DNA of 64,000 bases, from NCBI RefSeq assembly GCF_034661235.1, contig NZ_CP141059.1, positions 4,153,501-4,217,500 of the forward strand, read 5' to 3'. The number at the start of each line of letters is the position of its first letter. Position 1 is the stretch's first letter. The translations under genes were made by a program, and so were the position numbers. Source of the stretch: Nocardioides bizhenqiangii (GTDB lineage Bacteria; Actinomycetota; Actinomycetes; Propionibacteriales; Nocardioidaceae). Positions 53,401 through 60,679 of the stretch are shown piece by piece. The notes beneath the pieces were generated by a model. It was not told where the DNA came from, did no database searches, and worked only from the letters and a program-made list of their open reading frames with translations.

Positions 53401-54317
53401 GCGGTGGGTGGCTGCGGGTCGAACGGGTCAAGATCGGCAGACGGGCCTTCGTCGGCAACTCCGGCATGGCCGCCCCGGGGCGCAAGGTGCCCAAGGCCTC
53501 GCTCGTCGCGGTCCTCTCTGCCGCGCCGCGACGCAAGAGTGCGCGCTCCGGCGAATCCTGGCTGGGAAGCCCTCCGGCCGCGCTGCGGCGGGTGACCTCG
53601 GAGAGCGACTCTGGCCGCACCTACGCGCCACCCACCCGCCTCAAGATCGCGCGAGCCGGCTTCGAGCTCTGCCGCCTCATTCCCTGCACGCTGGCGATCG
53701 GACTCGCGACTGCCTTGGCGATCGTCCTGGTCGTCGTTCTGGATCGAGCCAATCCGGTCGTCGCCGTCCTTGTTGCCGGACCGGTGCTGGCCTTCGGCGG
53801 ACTTGTCGCAGCCTGCCTGACCGTGGTCGCCAAATGGCTGCTCGTCGGTCGCATGAGACCCGGTGCCCATCCGCTGTGGAGCTCGTTCGTCTGGCGCAAC
53901 GAGCTGGCCGACACCTTCGTCGAGGTCGTGGCGGCGCCCTGGTTCGCTCGCCCGGTGTCCGGCACTCCGCTGCTCAACGCGTGGTTCCGCGCAATGGGTG
54001 CCAGGATCGGCCGCGGCGTCTGGTGCGAGACCTACTGGCTGCCCGAAGCAGACCTGGTCGACCTCGGCGACGGTGCCACGGTCAACCCGGGCAGCGTGCT
54101 CCAGACCCACCTGTTCCACGACCGCGTTCTCAGCATGGACACCGTGGCGCTGCGGCGAGGCGCGACGCTGGGTCCGAACAGCGTGATCCTGCCGGCCGCG
54201 ATGCTGGGTCGTCACGCTACGGTCGGGCCTGTGTCGTTGGTGATGAGAGGCGAGTCCGTGCCGGACAAGACGAGCTGGATCGGCAACCCCATCGGTCCCT
54301 GGGCAGACCACTCGTGA
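50472..54317 (+). CDS. pls: Pls/PosA-type non-ribosomal peptide synthetase (1281 aa)
   Basis: Membrane-bound single-module synthetase of the type that makes homo-poly(amino acids) such as epsilon-poly-L-lysine. Adenylation domain (residues ~15-490): IFTSGSTGTPKGVAVTH, NTYGPTEATVV, YRSGDVV, and catalytic Lys in TSGKVDR (~477). Carrier domain: DLGGGSLTAAQ with the phosphopantetheine Ser near 528. The remaining 690 residues carry three pairs of membrane helices alternating with three hexapeptide (left-handed beta-helix-like) domains, the hallmark C-terminus; no thioesterase. Specificity residues aligned by hand to GrsA read D-A-E-S-I-G-T-V-V-K, of lysine/ornithine type. GTG 50472 is my best start; a TTG at 50322 gives a low-complexity extension. 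Confidence 0.88.
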   Translation: MPPPATPLLRGHLAPPPRTLVDIFRETVAQAPHDSAVDAGTGVLTYAELEEAADELASELNAHGVGPGDKVGVRAASGTTDLYVAILGVLVAGAAYVPVDVDDPDERARLVFDEADVTAIVGNDRVVVWRREGPALEPRDPGLDDDAWVIFTSGSTGTPKGVAVTHRNAAAFVDAEARMFLQEAPLGVGDRVMAGLSVAFDASCEEMWLAWRYGACLVPAPRALVRTGIDVGPWLVANEITVVSTVPTLVALWPLESLEQVRLLIMGGEACPPELASRLLAPGREVWNTYGPTEATVVACGARLSDDGLVRIGLPLDGWDLAVVDADGQPVGEGESGELIIGGVGLARYLDPEKDAEKYAPMPSLGWDRAYRSGDVVIYDSAGLFFQGRADDQVKLGGRRVELGEIDSALLALPGVVAAAAAVRRTAAGNRLLVGYIATNASFDQASAVESLRRSMPAPLVPRLALVEALPTRTSGKVDRDALAWPLPPATTSTALRGTAAWIAELWNEVLAAQPTTVTDDFFDLGGGSLTAAQMVSLLRSRFPDAAVGDIYEHPTVGALATYLDGLATPGPASTRAVRPIPLKSQLGQVAATLMVRSLGGLQWLAWVGLGCQLGASLLGMGWLPQPSWWLVVPAWLVLVSAPGRMLLAAGFARLLLRPVTPGNHPRGGRIHLRLWLAQHVVDELRAVSLAGAPWITWYARLLGAKIGRDVDLHSIPPVTGMLRLGKGASIEPEVDLTGFWVDGDVVHVGPISVGARARVGARSMLCPGAVVEADAEVAPGASVFGTVPAGEFWSGSPAVRVSRTARGPWRDRPASSPLWVAAYGAVAAFLSVIPLLGIVGGAAIPLLVAERPTGFADALALLPWLPVSTLAGLVTVAVLVWAVVRLAARAIVPGVHPVRSRAALAVWTTIRVLDEARTWIFPLYSSMLTPAWLRLLGARVGTDVEASTVLMVPSLTQVNDQAFLADDTLIGGYELGGGWLRVERVKIGRRAFVGNSGMAAPGRKVPKASLVAVLSAAPRRKSARSGESWLGSPPAALRRVTSESDSGRTYAPPTRLKIARAGFELCRLIPCTLAIGLATALAIVLVVVLDRANPVVAVLVAGPVLAFGGLVAACLTVVAKWLLVGRMRPGAHPLWSSFVWRNELADTFVEVVAAPWFARPVSGTPLLNAWFRAMGARIGRGVWCETYWLPEADLVDLGDGATVNPGSVLQTHLFHDRVLSMDTVALRRGATLGPNSVILPAAMLGRHATVGPVSLVMRGESVPDKTSWIGNPIGPWADHS

Positions 54318-55642
54318 GTCTGCGCAACAGCGCCGACCTTCCGACGTCCGACCCTTACCTCCCGGGCCACGGAGACCCGGCGTGGAGCGCCACCCACTAC
54401 GCCCTCGACCTCCAGTACGACGTGTCCGGCAACCGTCTGCGCGGTCAGGTCGTCCTCGATGCGGTCGCTGAGCACGACCTGACCCGGGTGGTCCTCGATC
54501 TCGCGCACCTGCGGGCTACGAAGGTGACCGTCGATGGCGCGGAACCGGCCAAGTACGCCGCCCGCGACAACCGCCTCGTCGTCACCCTCCGCCGTCCGCT
54601 CTCCGCCGGCACGAACTTCCGACTCCTGGTGAAGTACGAAGGACAGCCGCGCCCGCTCGTCGACCGCCACCATGGCGATGCTGGGTGGGAGGAGCTCGAG
54701 GACGGCGTGATCGTCGCGGGCCAGCCGCACGGCGCGCCGACCTGGTTCCCCTGCAACGACCGACCCGACAACAAGGCCTCGTACACGATCTCGGTGACGA
54801 CCCAACCCGAATACGTCGTCGTCGCCAACGGCGAGCTGGCCCTTCGACGCCGGCGCGGAGCCACCACGCGCTGGACCTACCAGCAGCTCGAGCCGATGGC
54901 CACGTACCTGGCGACGGTCCAGATCGGCCGCTACGAGCTTCGTGAGCTGGACGCCTCGGTTCCGATGCTCGCCGCCGTTCCGCCCGATGTCGGCGACGGG
55001 TTCGAGGCCGCGTTCGGCCGGCAACCCGAGATGCTGGTGGCCTTCACCGAACGGTTCGGTCCCTACCCCTTTCCCAGCTATACCGTCGTCGTCACTCCGG
55101 ACGACCTCGAGATTCCGCTGGAATCCCAGACGCTTTCGACGTTCGGGCGCAACTTCTGCCGCGACGACTGGGACGCGATCCGGCTCGTGGCGCATGAGCT
55201 GTCCCATCAATGGTTCGGCAACACAGCGACCCTTCGGGAGTGGAAGGACATCTGGCTGCATGAAGGCTTTGCCTGCTACAGCGAGTGGATCTGGTCCGAA
55301 GAGTCCGGAGGCGACTCAGCCGACACCTGGGCTCGCCGTCATCACGACCGACTCGCCGATCTGGAGCAGGACCTGGTGCTTGCCGACCCCGGCCCCGAGC
55401 TGATGTTCGACGACCGCCTGTACAAGCGCGGGGCGCTCACGTTGCACGCCGTTCGTCTCACCGTCGGGGACGACGCGTTCTTCGACCTTCTGCGCAGCTG
55501 GGTCACACACCATCGCGGCGGCACCGTCTCGACCGCCGAGTTCGTGGCCTTCGCCGGCGATCGGACCGGCACCGATCTCGACGACCTCTTCAAGTGCTGG
55601 TTGCAGCAGCCGGAGCTCCCGGACCTGCCAGCCGCCAGCTGA
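54314..55642 (+). CDS. M1-family zinc metallopeptidase (442 aa)
   Basis: Cytoplasmic or surface aminopeptidase-like enzyme. The zinc site is HELSHQWFGN with the third ligand in WLHEGFA 18 residues on; the substrate Tyr is probably in RLYKRG. The usual GxMEN exopeptidase motif is replaced by IPLESQTLS. It is about half the length of PepN because it lacks the large C-terminal domain. GTG 54314 overlaps the synthetase stop as GTGA, so production is coupled. Known epsilon-polylysine-degrading enzymes are, as I recall, M1-type zinc peptidases, which suggests product trimming or self-protection. No signal peptide is seen. Confidence 0.92.
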   Translation: MSLRNSADLPTSDPYLPGHGDPAWSATHYALDLQYDVSGNRLRGQVVLDAVAEHDLTRVVLDLAHLRATKVTVDGAEPAKYAARDNRLVVTLRRPLSAGTNFRLLVKYEGQPRPLVDRHHGDAGWEELEDGVIVAGQPHGAPTWFPCNDRPDNKASYTISVTTQPEYVVVANGELALRRRRGATTRWTYQQLEPMATYLATVQIGRYELRELDASVPMLAAVPPDVGDGFEAAFGRQPEMLVAFTERFGPYPFPSYTVVVTPDDLEIPLESQTLSTFGRNFCRDDWDAIRLVAHELSHQWFGNTATLREWKDIWLHEGFACYSEWIWSEESGGDSADTWARRHHDRLADLEQDLVLADPGPELMFDDRLYKRGALTLHAVRLTVGDDAFFDLLRSWVTHHRGGTVSTAEFVAFAGDRTGTDLDDLFKCWLQQPELPDLPAAS

Positions 55643-56012
55643 CGTCCTGACCGACCAGGGTGCCGACGTAGCCGTCGGGCATCGGCAGGACAGCGGTCGG
55701 TACGTCGGGCAGGTCGACGGGGTCTGCGAGCCGATCCGCGATCCCCTCGCCACCCGCCTTCAGGAGCGCCTCCAGGCGGGTCCACTCGAGTCGGTCACCC
55801 AGCTCGACGTCGATCCCCACGGGACCAGCCCAGCTCCACGCGACGGCGACGAGGTCCCTTGCGTAGGAGAGACTGACGTGTGCGCCGCCGTCGACCAACG
55901 GACGACCGTGCACCGAGCTGCCGCACCGTGGACAAAGCCGGGCGACGGCCTCAGCGCCGGTTTCGCGGCAGAGGATCGCCTCCGCTTCCCGGCGAAGCAG
56001 GTCGCGCGTCAT
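55590..56012 (-). CDS. Short 4'-phosphopantetheinyl transferase (140 aa)
   Basis: Sfp-superfamily enzyme that would load the phosphopantetheine arm on the synthetase carrier domain. Family motifs: HVSLSYARDLVAVAW, VGIDVEL (magnesium-binding Asp and Glu) and WTRLEALLKAGGEGI, in which the usual W-x-x-K-E-A-x-x-K has Leu for the first Lys. It is short; Sfp proteins usually have 200-240 residues, and the N-terminal half is reduced and carries a CPRCG pair. ATG 56012. Its 3' end overlaps the convergent peptidase gene by 53 bp. Confidence 0.85.
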   Translation of the reverse strand: MTRDLLRREAEAILCRETGAEAVARLCPRCGSSVHGRPLVDGGAHVSLSYARDLVAVAWSWAGPVGIDVELGDRLEWTRLEALLKAGGEGIADRLADPVDLPDVPTAVLPMPDGYVGTLVGQDVSWRLAGPGAPAAATST

Positions 56013-56089
56013 GCCCCTCAGTATTACGGCCACCGATGAGAGGCTCGCCGCACGGTCAGACCGCTGATGCGCCCACCGTGACCCTTCCG

Positions 56090-57007
56090 TCATCGTGGCG
56101 CGGTGGCCGGCCTCCCTGATCCACGTCGCCGACGCGTCGCCTGCGCGCCGTACCACCAACCGGCTGCCATGGTCCCGTCGGCAGCCGTGTGGGCCACCCG
56201 GGCCAACAGAGCCAGAGCGGTGGCGCCGGGGACGCCGAGCAGCGGCGTGAGGAGCACGACGAAGAGCGCCTCGCGAGCACCGAAGCCAGCCGGGGCCGCC
56301 ACGATGACGACGCCACTGGCGTACGCCAGCGCGAAGGCACCGCCGAAGGCGGCCATGTCGACCCACGGCCGACCAGGTGAGAGCAGCACGAGCGCGACGG
56401 AGTACGCCGACCAGGCGGCAGCCATCAGAGCAAGCAGCACGAGGGTGTCACCGAGATCGACGGCCACCTGGCGGCCGGCAACACGACTACCGGCACGGCG
56501 TACGACGACGGGAAGCAGGCCGAGCACCGAGGTGGCGAACAGGAGGACCGTCACCCCCGGGGGCCACGGCACGGCGAGGCCGCCGACGAGCACGACGACG
56601 GAGCTGGCGGCTACCCCAGTGGCGACGTGGTAGCCGAGGAAGAGCAAGCCCGCGGCGACGGTGGACCGGCGCGGTACCGAATTGCGCCCAGCCATCTGTG
56701 CTTGTGCCCCGATCGACCAGACCGATCCCGGGATGTACTTGCCCAGCTGTCCGACGAAGAACGTCGCGAGTCCGTCTCGCAGAGGTAGGTCTGCCCCTGC
56801 CACCCGCATCAGTCGCAGCCACACGAAGCCGGTGGCGAGCAGGCCGAGAAGGACCAGCACGAACGCCCCGGCGACGCCGAGAGCCGACGTGGCGCGGAGC
56901 GCCGCGCCCACCTCGTCCAGCCGACCATGCAGGCCGTACCACGCGAACACCGCCACGGCGACGAGGAAGGCCACCCGCAGCGCAGTCAGGTAGCGGGTGT
57001 CAGTCAC
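56090..57007 (-). CDS. LPG-synthase-TM (UPF0104) family membrane protein (305 aa)
   Basis: Integral membrane protein with about eight helices, of the family that includes the flippase half of MprF. Conserved segments are FFVGQLGKYIPGSVWSIGAQAQMAGRNSVPRRSTVAAGLLF and APAGFGAREALFVVLL. No lysyl-transferase domain is present. In glycosylation loci such proteins are thought to move lipid-linked intermediates. The start overlaps the upstream gene by 8 bp; the phosphopantetheinyl transferase follows after 77 bp. Confidence 0.88.
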   Translation of the reverse strand: MTDTRYLTALRVAFLVAVAVFAWYGLHGRLDEVGAALRATSALGVAGAFVLVLLGLLATGFVWLRLMRVAGADLPLRDGLATFFVGQLGKYIPGSVWSIGAQAQMAGRNSVPRRSTVAAGLLFLGYHVATGVAASSVVVLVGGLAVPWPPGVTVLLFATSVLGLLPVVVRRAGSRVAGRQVAVDLGDTLVLLALMAAAWSAYSVALVLLSPGRPWVDMAAFGGAFALAYASGVVIVAAPAGFGAREALFVVLLTPLLGVPGATALALLARVAHTAADGTMAAGWWYGAQATRRRRGSGRPATAPR

Positions 57008-57704
57008 GAAGCCTCACGAGGGCCGTGCGCGTCGGGTAGGGCAGCGCAGGAGTCAGGCCCCGTGTCCACTCGACGTCGACGGCCACCGGGGACGAGGCAA
57101 TGGCGTCGCGGTAGCGCTTCCGGTCCACGTTGTCGAAGACGAGGACGCCTCCGGGTGCGAGCCGGGAGACGGCCCGATGGAAGCAGGCGCCGCGCGCCCG
57201 GCCGTCGATGACGATGAGATCGAAGTGACCATCCGTCACGTCGACAGCGGCCACGTACTCGGAGAAGTCGAGTCCCTCGAAGCCTGGCTTGCCTGAGCGC
57301 TCCTCCGCCGGATCACCGATCGCCGTCCGGGGCGAGGCGATCTTGACCACCGCGTTGTCGGGGAGCACCGGTTCGACGATCGCCCCCCATTCCGCGTCGT
57401 GCTCGATGGACGTCACGTCGCCGGCGCGCTTCGACATCCAGACCGTCGAGGCCCCCGACCCCCACTCGAACACGCGTGCCTGCGGCCGCGTGGACAGGAA
57501 GCCGGCGACGCGGTCGGAGGCCTCGAAGGTCCACCATGGGACGTCGTAGCTCAGCAGGTCCTGAAGGTCGTAGATCGAGAGCAGCGAGCGCACCCAGAGC
57601 CCGGTTCGCGATCGTCTGGCCCACCGGTCGAGAAGACCGAGCAGACCGACCGCGGCCAGGATCCGGCGGAGCGCTCGAAGGCTGGCGACGTACGCAGTCT
57701 TCAT
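57000..57704 (-). CDS. SAM-dependent methyltransferase-like protein (234 aa)
   Basis: Class I methyltransferase fold: ARVFEWGSGASTVWMSKRAGDVTSIEHDAEW contains the glycine-rich motif I and acidic motif II, and FDLIVIDGRARGACFHRAVSRLAPGGVLVFDNVDR the later strands. An N-terminal amphipathic segment (RRILAAVGLLGLL) may touch the membrane. ATG 57704 overlaps the preceding gene as ATGA. Substrate unknown; a role in glycan or lipid modification is inferred from neighbours. Confidence 0.75.
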   Translation of the reverse strand: MKTAYVASLRALRRILAAVGLLGLLDRWARRSRTGLWVRSLLSIYDLQDLLSYDVPWWTFEASDRVAGFLSTRPQARVFEWGSGASTVWMSKRAGDVTSIEHDAEWGAIVEPVLPDNAVVKIASPRTAIGDPAEERSGKPGFEGLDFSEYVAAVDVTDGHFDLIVIDGRARGACFHRAVSRLAPGGVLVFDNVDRKRYRDAIASSPVAVDVEWTRGLTPALPYPTRTALVRLRD

Positions 57705-59752
57705 TCCTGTCCCTTCGTCGTGCTCTGCTTCAGGTTCGGCGCCAGCGACAACGCCGACAGCGTCATCCCCAAGGTCTCGCCAGATCGGCGGGAGAACGTC
57801 ACCCACACCGGACGTGCCGCCCGTGCAGACCCCAGCGGGAGCGTCACCGTTCCTGGACCGTCGTGAGTCAACGGCACCTTTGTCCCGTCGACGCGCGCGA
57901 CGAGATCGTCGGGTGCCGTCCCCTCGATGACCAACCGGCAGCCGTGTGCGCAGGCTCGGCGGCTCGGGCGGAGGGCGACCTCCGCGACCGGTACGGGCGC
58001 CGTCAGGTCTTGTCGGTCGGGCCACTGGACCCAGCCGTCGATGGCGTAGCGCCAGAGGTCGCTGGGAAATGTCGTGCTCGGCGCCGTGTCGGACACGCGG
58101 ACGCCGGATGCCGGGAGCGCGGTCGGATGGACGGTGCATCTGCCGATGGTGCTGAGCACGATCTCGAACCCATGTCGCCAGCGGGTCACCTCGTCGAGCG
58201 GGGTGCAGTTGCTCGGAAGGGGTCCGATGAAGACCGCGTCGAACTCCTCAGCAGGCAGCTGCCGGACCACCGGGAGGCCCTCGGGGGCGAGCGGTCCGTT
58301 CGCCTCCTCGCGGCAGTCGGTGTTGCGGACGGTCGAGAACGCCAGACCCCCGTTGGCGAAGGGGTGGGCGAGGTCGGTCGCCTCGTCGACGGTCGCCTTG
58401 CAGAGGAGCTGACGGTCGAGCGCCGAGCGCGCAACCAGCTCGGGAATGCTCACCCGCCAGTAGTCTCCACCCGGTCTTTCGTCGGCGGCCCGTGAACCGG
58501 ACAGGACGTCGGTGGCGAGGTTGACGTACGTCGTCTGGTACGGCTGCAGGGTGACCTGGTCGACGGTGGGCAGCACCAGCGCGGCTCCAGCCGCTACCAC
58601 CAGGAGGCCAGGTCTGACCCGTGCCCGCTCCGACCACCACGCCATCCCGTACGCGGCCAGCACGGCAAGCGCGGGGATCGCGAACAGCAGCTGGCGCAAG
58701 CCGTGGTAGAGATCCGAGCCCAGCGCGACCGCGACGACGAGGAGGGTGAACGCCTGAGCGCCGACCAGCGCCAGCCGCGCGGCGGTGACCCGGTCCGGGC
58801 GACCGCGGCGCAGCAAGGCCGCGATCGCGACGACGGTGCCGGTCAGGGCGAACACGGTGAGCAGCGTCGGCAGATCCTCGACCAGGTGCCGGAGCACGTA
58901 GAACCGGTCGGACGTCCGGCCGTCGCGGAAGCTCGACGAGGCCTCACTCGTGCGAGGTAGCGCCCGCAGGGGGGAGCCGAACAGGCTCGGGTAGATCGCT
59001 ACGAGAGCCCCCGCGGCCGCACCGCAGGCCAGGAGGAGCTCGGCGAGGGTGACCGCCGCAGTGCGCCGCGTTGCCGAAACGAGCAGGACGGCCAGGATCG
59101 AGACGGCCAGGACCACGCCGATACCGGCCCACATGCCCGGTCTCGTGCCCAGGGTCAGGATGAGACCCGCCACGAGACAGCCGGAGCGGGCGACCCGGAC
59201 CGACGGGCGCGTCGGGTTCTCGCGCACGTGAAGCACCAGCGCCAGCGTGACAAGCGTGTGTCCGGTGGCGACCGGGACGTCCTTGACGTTGAACATCGCG
59301 TGCCCGGTCCAGAGCGGGGTCGCGGCCAGCACTGCGGCGGCGACGACACCCCATCGCCAGCTTCCCAGCACGACCCGTCCGACCGCCGCCACCGCCGCGA
59401 GTCCGGCCAGCGCGATGACGACGACGCCGAGATGACGGACGTCGTACGCATGGGACGTCGTGGCCACCTCGTGCCATCCCTCGACACCCCAGAGCACCGA
59501 CCAGCCGTGGAGGAGGAGCATCGTCACCGGGGCGTAGACGTAGGTGTTGGTCCCCTCACCGCCCGGGCCTGCGCCCGAGTAGTCCCAGTCGAGTGCGTAC
59601 CAGCCGGTGTCGAAGAAGTTGCGCAACCGCATCACGTGGATCGGCTCGTCCGTGCTGACGCCCGTCTCGAGTGCTCCGAGGATCGCGAGCACCGTCGTGA
59701 CGGCCAGGACGAGGAGCGCGACCGCCACCAGCGGGCGCGGCGGCGGTCTCAC
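57701..59752 (-). CDS. GT-C-type membrane glycosyltransferase-like protein (683 aa)
   Basis: Polytopic membrane protein with about 11 helices in the first 450 residues and a hydrophilic C-terminal domain. The first loop has STDEPIHVMRLRNFF, with the acidic pair typical of GT-C enzymes (PMT/ArnT-like), and a conserved FNVKDVPVATGHTLVTLAL. The C-terminal part has a beta-rich domain with Cys pairs (ACAHGC). It is paralogous to the protein at 60680-62704. ATGA overlaps link it to the genes on both sides. Donor is probably a polyprenyl-phosphate sugar made by the adjacent GT2. Confidence 0.78.
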   Translation of the reverse strand: MRPPPRPLVAVALLVLAVTTVLAILGALETGVSTDEPIHVMRLRNFFDTGWYALDWDYSGAGPGGEGTNTYVYAPVTMLLLHGWSVLWGVEGWHEVATTSHAYDVRHLGVVVIALAGLAAVAAVGRVVLGSWRWGVVAAAVLAATPLWTGHAMFNVKDVPVATGHTLVTLALVLHVRENPTRPSVRVARSGCLVAGLILTLGTRPGMWAGIGVVLAVSILAVLLVSATRRTAAVTLAELLLACGAAAGALVAIYPSLFGSPLRALPRTSEASSSFRDGRTSDRFYVLRHLVEDLPTLLTVFALTGTVVAIAALLRRGRPDRVTAARLALVGAQAFTLLVVAVALGSDLYHGLRQLLFAIPALAVLAAYGMAWWSERARVRPGLLVVAAGAALVLPTVDQVTLQPYQTTYVNLATDVLSGSRAADERPGGDYWRVSIPELVARSALDRQLLCKATVDEATDLAHPFANGGLAFSTVRNTDCREEANGPLAPEGLPVVRQLPAEEFDAVFIGPLPSNCTPLDEVTRWRHGFEIVLSTIGRCTVHPTALPASGVRVSDTAPSTTFPSDLWRYAIDGWVQWPDRQDLTAPVPVAEVALRPSRRACAHGCRLVIEGTAPDDLVARVDGTKVPLTHDGPGTVTLPLGSARAARPVWVTFSRRSGETLGMTLSALSLAPNLKQSTTKGQE

Positions 59753-60669
59753 GCCCGCTCGCGCTGCCGGGAGTAGACCTGCAGCTCGGCCAGCAGCCCG
59801 AACAGCACCAACTGCAGCCCGCCGAGCACCAGAACCACGCCTGCGATGAGCAGGGGCCGACCACCGATCTCCGCCCCGGCCACCTTCTCGGCGAACAGGT
59901 AGGCGAGGGCGAGCCCGCCGGCGGCCATGCTGGCCATGCCGAGCCCGCTGAACAGGTGTGAGGGCCGGCTCTCATAGGTCATCAGGAACCGCACGGTCAT
60001 CAGATCGACGAAGCCGCGCCAGAACCGGGCGAGCCCGTACTTCGTCTTGCCGTGCAAGCGCTCGTGGTGCTGCACGCTGACCTCGGCCACCCGGTAGCCC
60101 AGCCAGTGCGCCACCACCGTGAGGTACCGGTGGAGCTCGCCGTACAGCATCGGGGAGGCATTGCGGGCAACCTCACCTCGCATCACCTTGAACCCGGAGT
60201 TGAAGTCCTTGCCCGGGGCACCCGACAGACGTGCTGTGGCCGCGTTGTAGAGCTTGGACGTGTTCCGCTTCACGAACCGGTCGTTGCGCACGGTTCGTGC
60301 GCCCGTGACGAGGTCGGCGCCGTCGGCGAGCCGGTCGAGGAGGAGTGGCAGCTCAGCCGGATCGTCCTGTCCGTCGGCGTCCATCATCACGACGACCTCG
60401 GCGCCCTCGAGCAGCGCTTCGTCGAACCCACGGCGCAACGCGGTGGCCTTGCCCATGTTGCGGCCCAGCGACAGCAGGCGAACCGCCGAGTGTCGGTCCG
60501 CGAGATCGGCGACCACTTCGCGGGTCTTGTCCGTCGAACCATCGTCGACCACGACCACGTGGCCCTCCATGTCGACGAGCTCGAGCGCGTCGAGGATCCG
60601 TGGCACCACGAGGGCCAGGTTCTCTGCTTCGTTGAGGGCCGGTACGACGACCCACAGGTTGGTGGACAT
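59749..60669 (-). CDS. GT2 polyprenyl-phosphate glycosyltransferase (306 aa)
   Basis: DPM/ArnC-like enzyme that transfers a sugar from a nucleotide donor to polyprenyl phosphate. MSTNLWVVVPALNEAENLALVV, VVVDDGSTDKTREV, MGKATALRRGFDEAL, VVMMDADGQDDPAEL (DxD-type) and FNSGFKVMRGEV are visible; two C-terminal hydrophobic helices anchor it (GLGMASMAAGGLALAYLFA, LLIAGVVLVLGGLQLVLFGLL). It sits between the two GT-C-like genes, 10 bp after one and overlapping the other by 4 bp, so it probably supplies their donor. Confidence 0.92.
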   Translation of the reverse strand: MSTNLWVVVPALNEAENLALVVPRILDALELVDMEGHVVVVDDGSTDKTREVVADLADRHSAVRLLSLGRNMGKATALRRGFDEALLEGAEVVVMMDADGQDDPAELPLLLDRLADGADLVTGARTVRNDRFVKRNTSKLYNAATARLSGAPGKDFNSGFKVMRGEVARNASPMLYGELHRYLTVVAHWLGYRVAEVSVQHHERLHGKTKYGLARFWRGFVDLMTVRFLMTYESRPSHLFSGLGMASMAAGGLALAYLFAEKVAGAEIGGRPLLIAGVVLVLGGLQLVLFGLLAELQVYSRQRERA

Positions 60670-60679
60670 ACGGCGTCTC

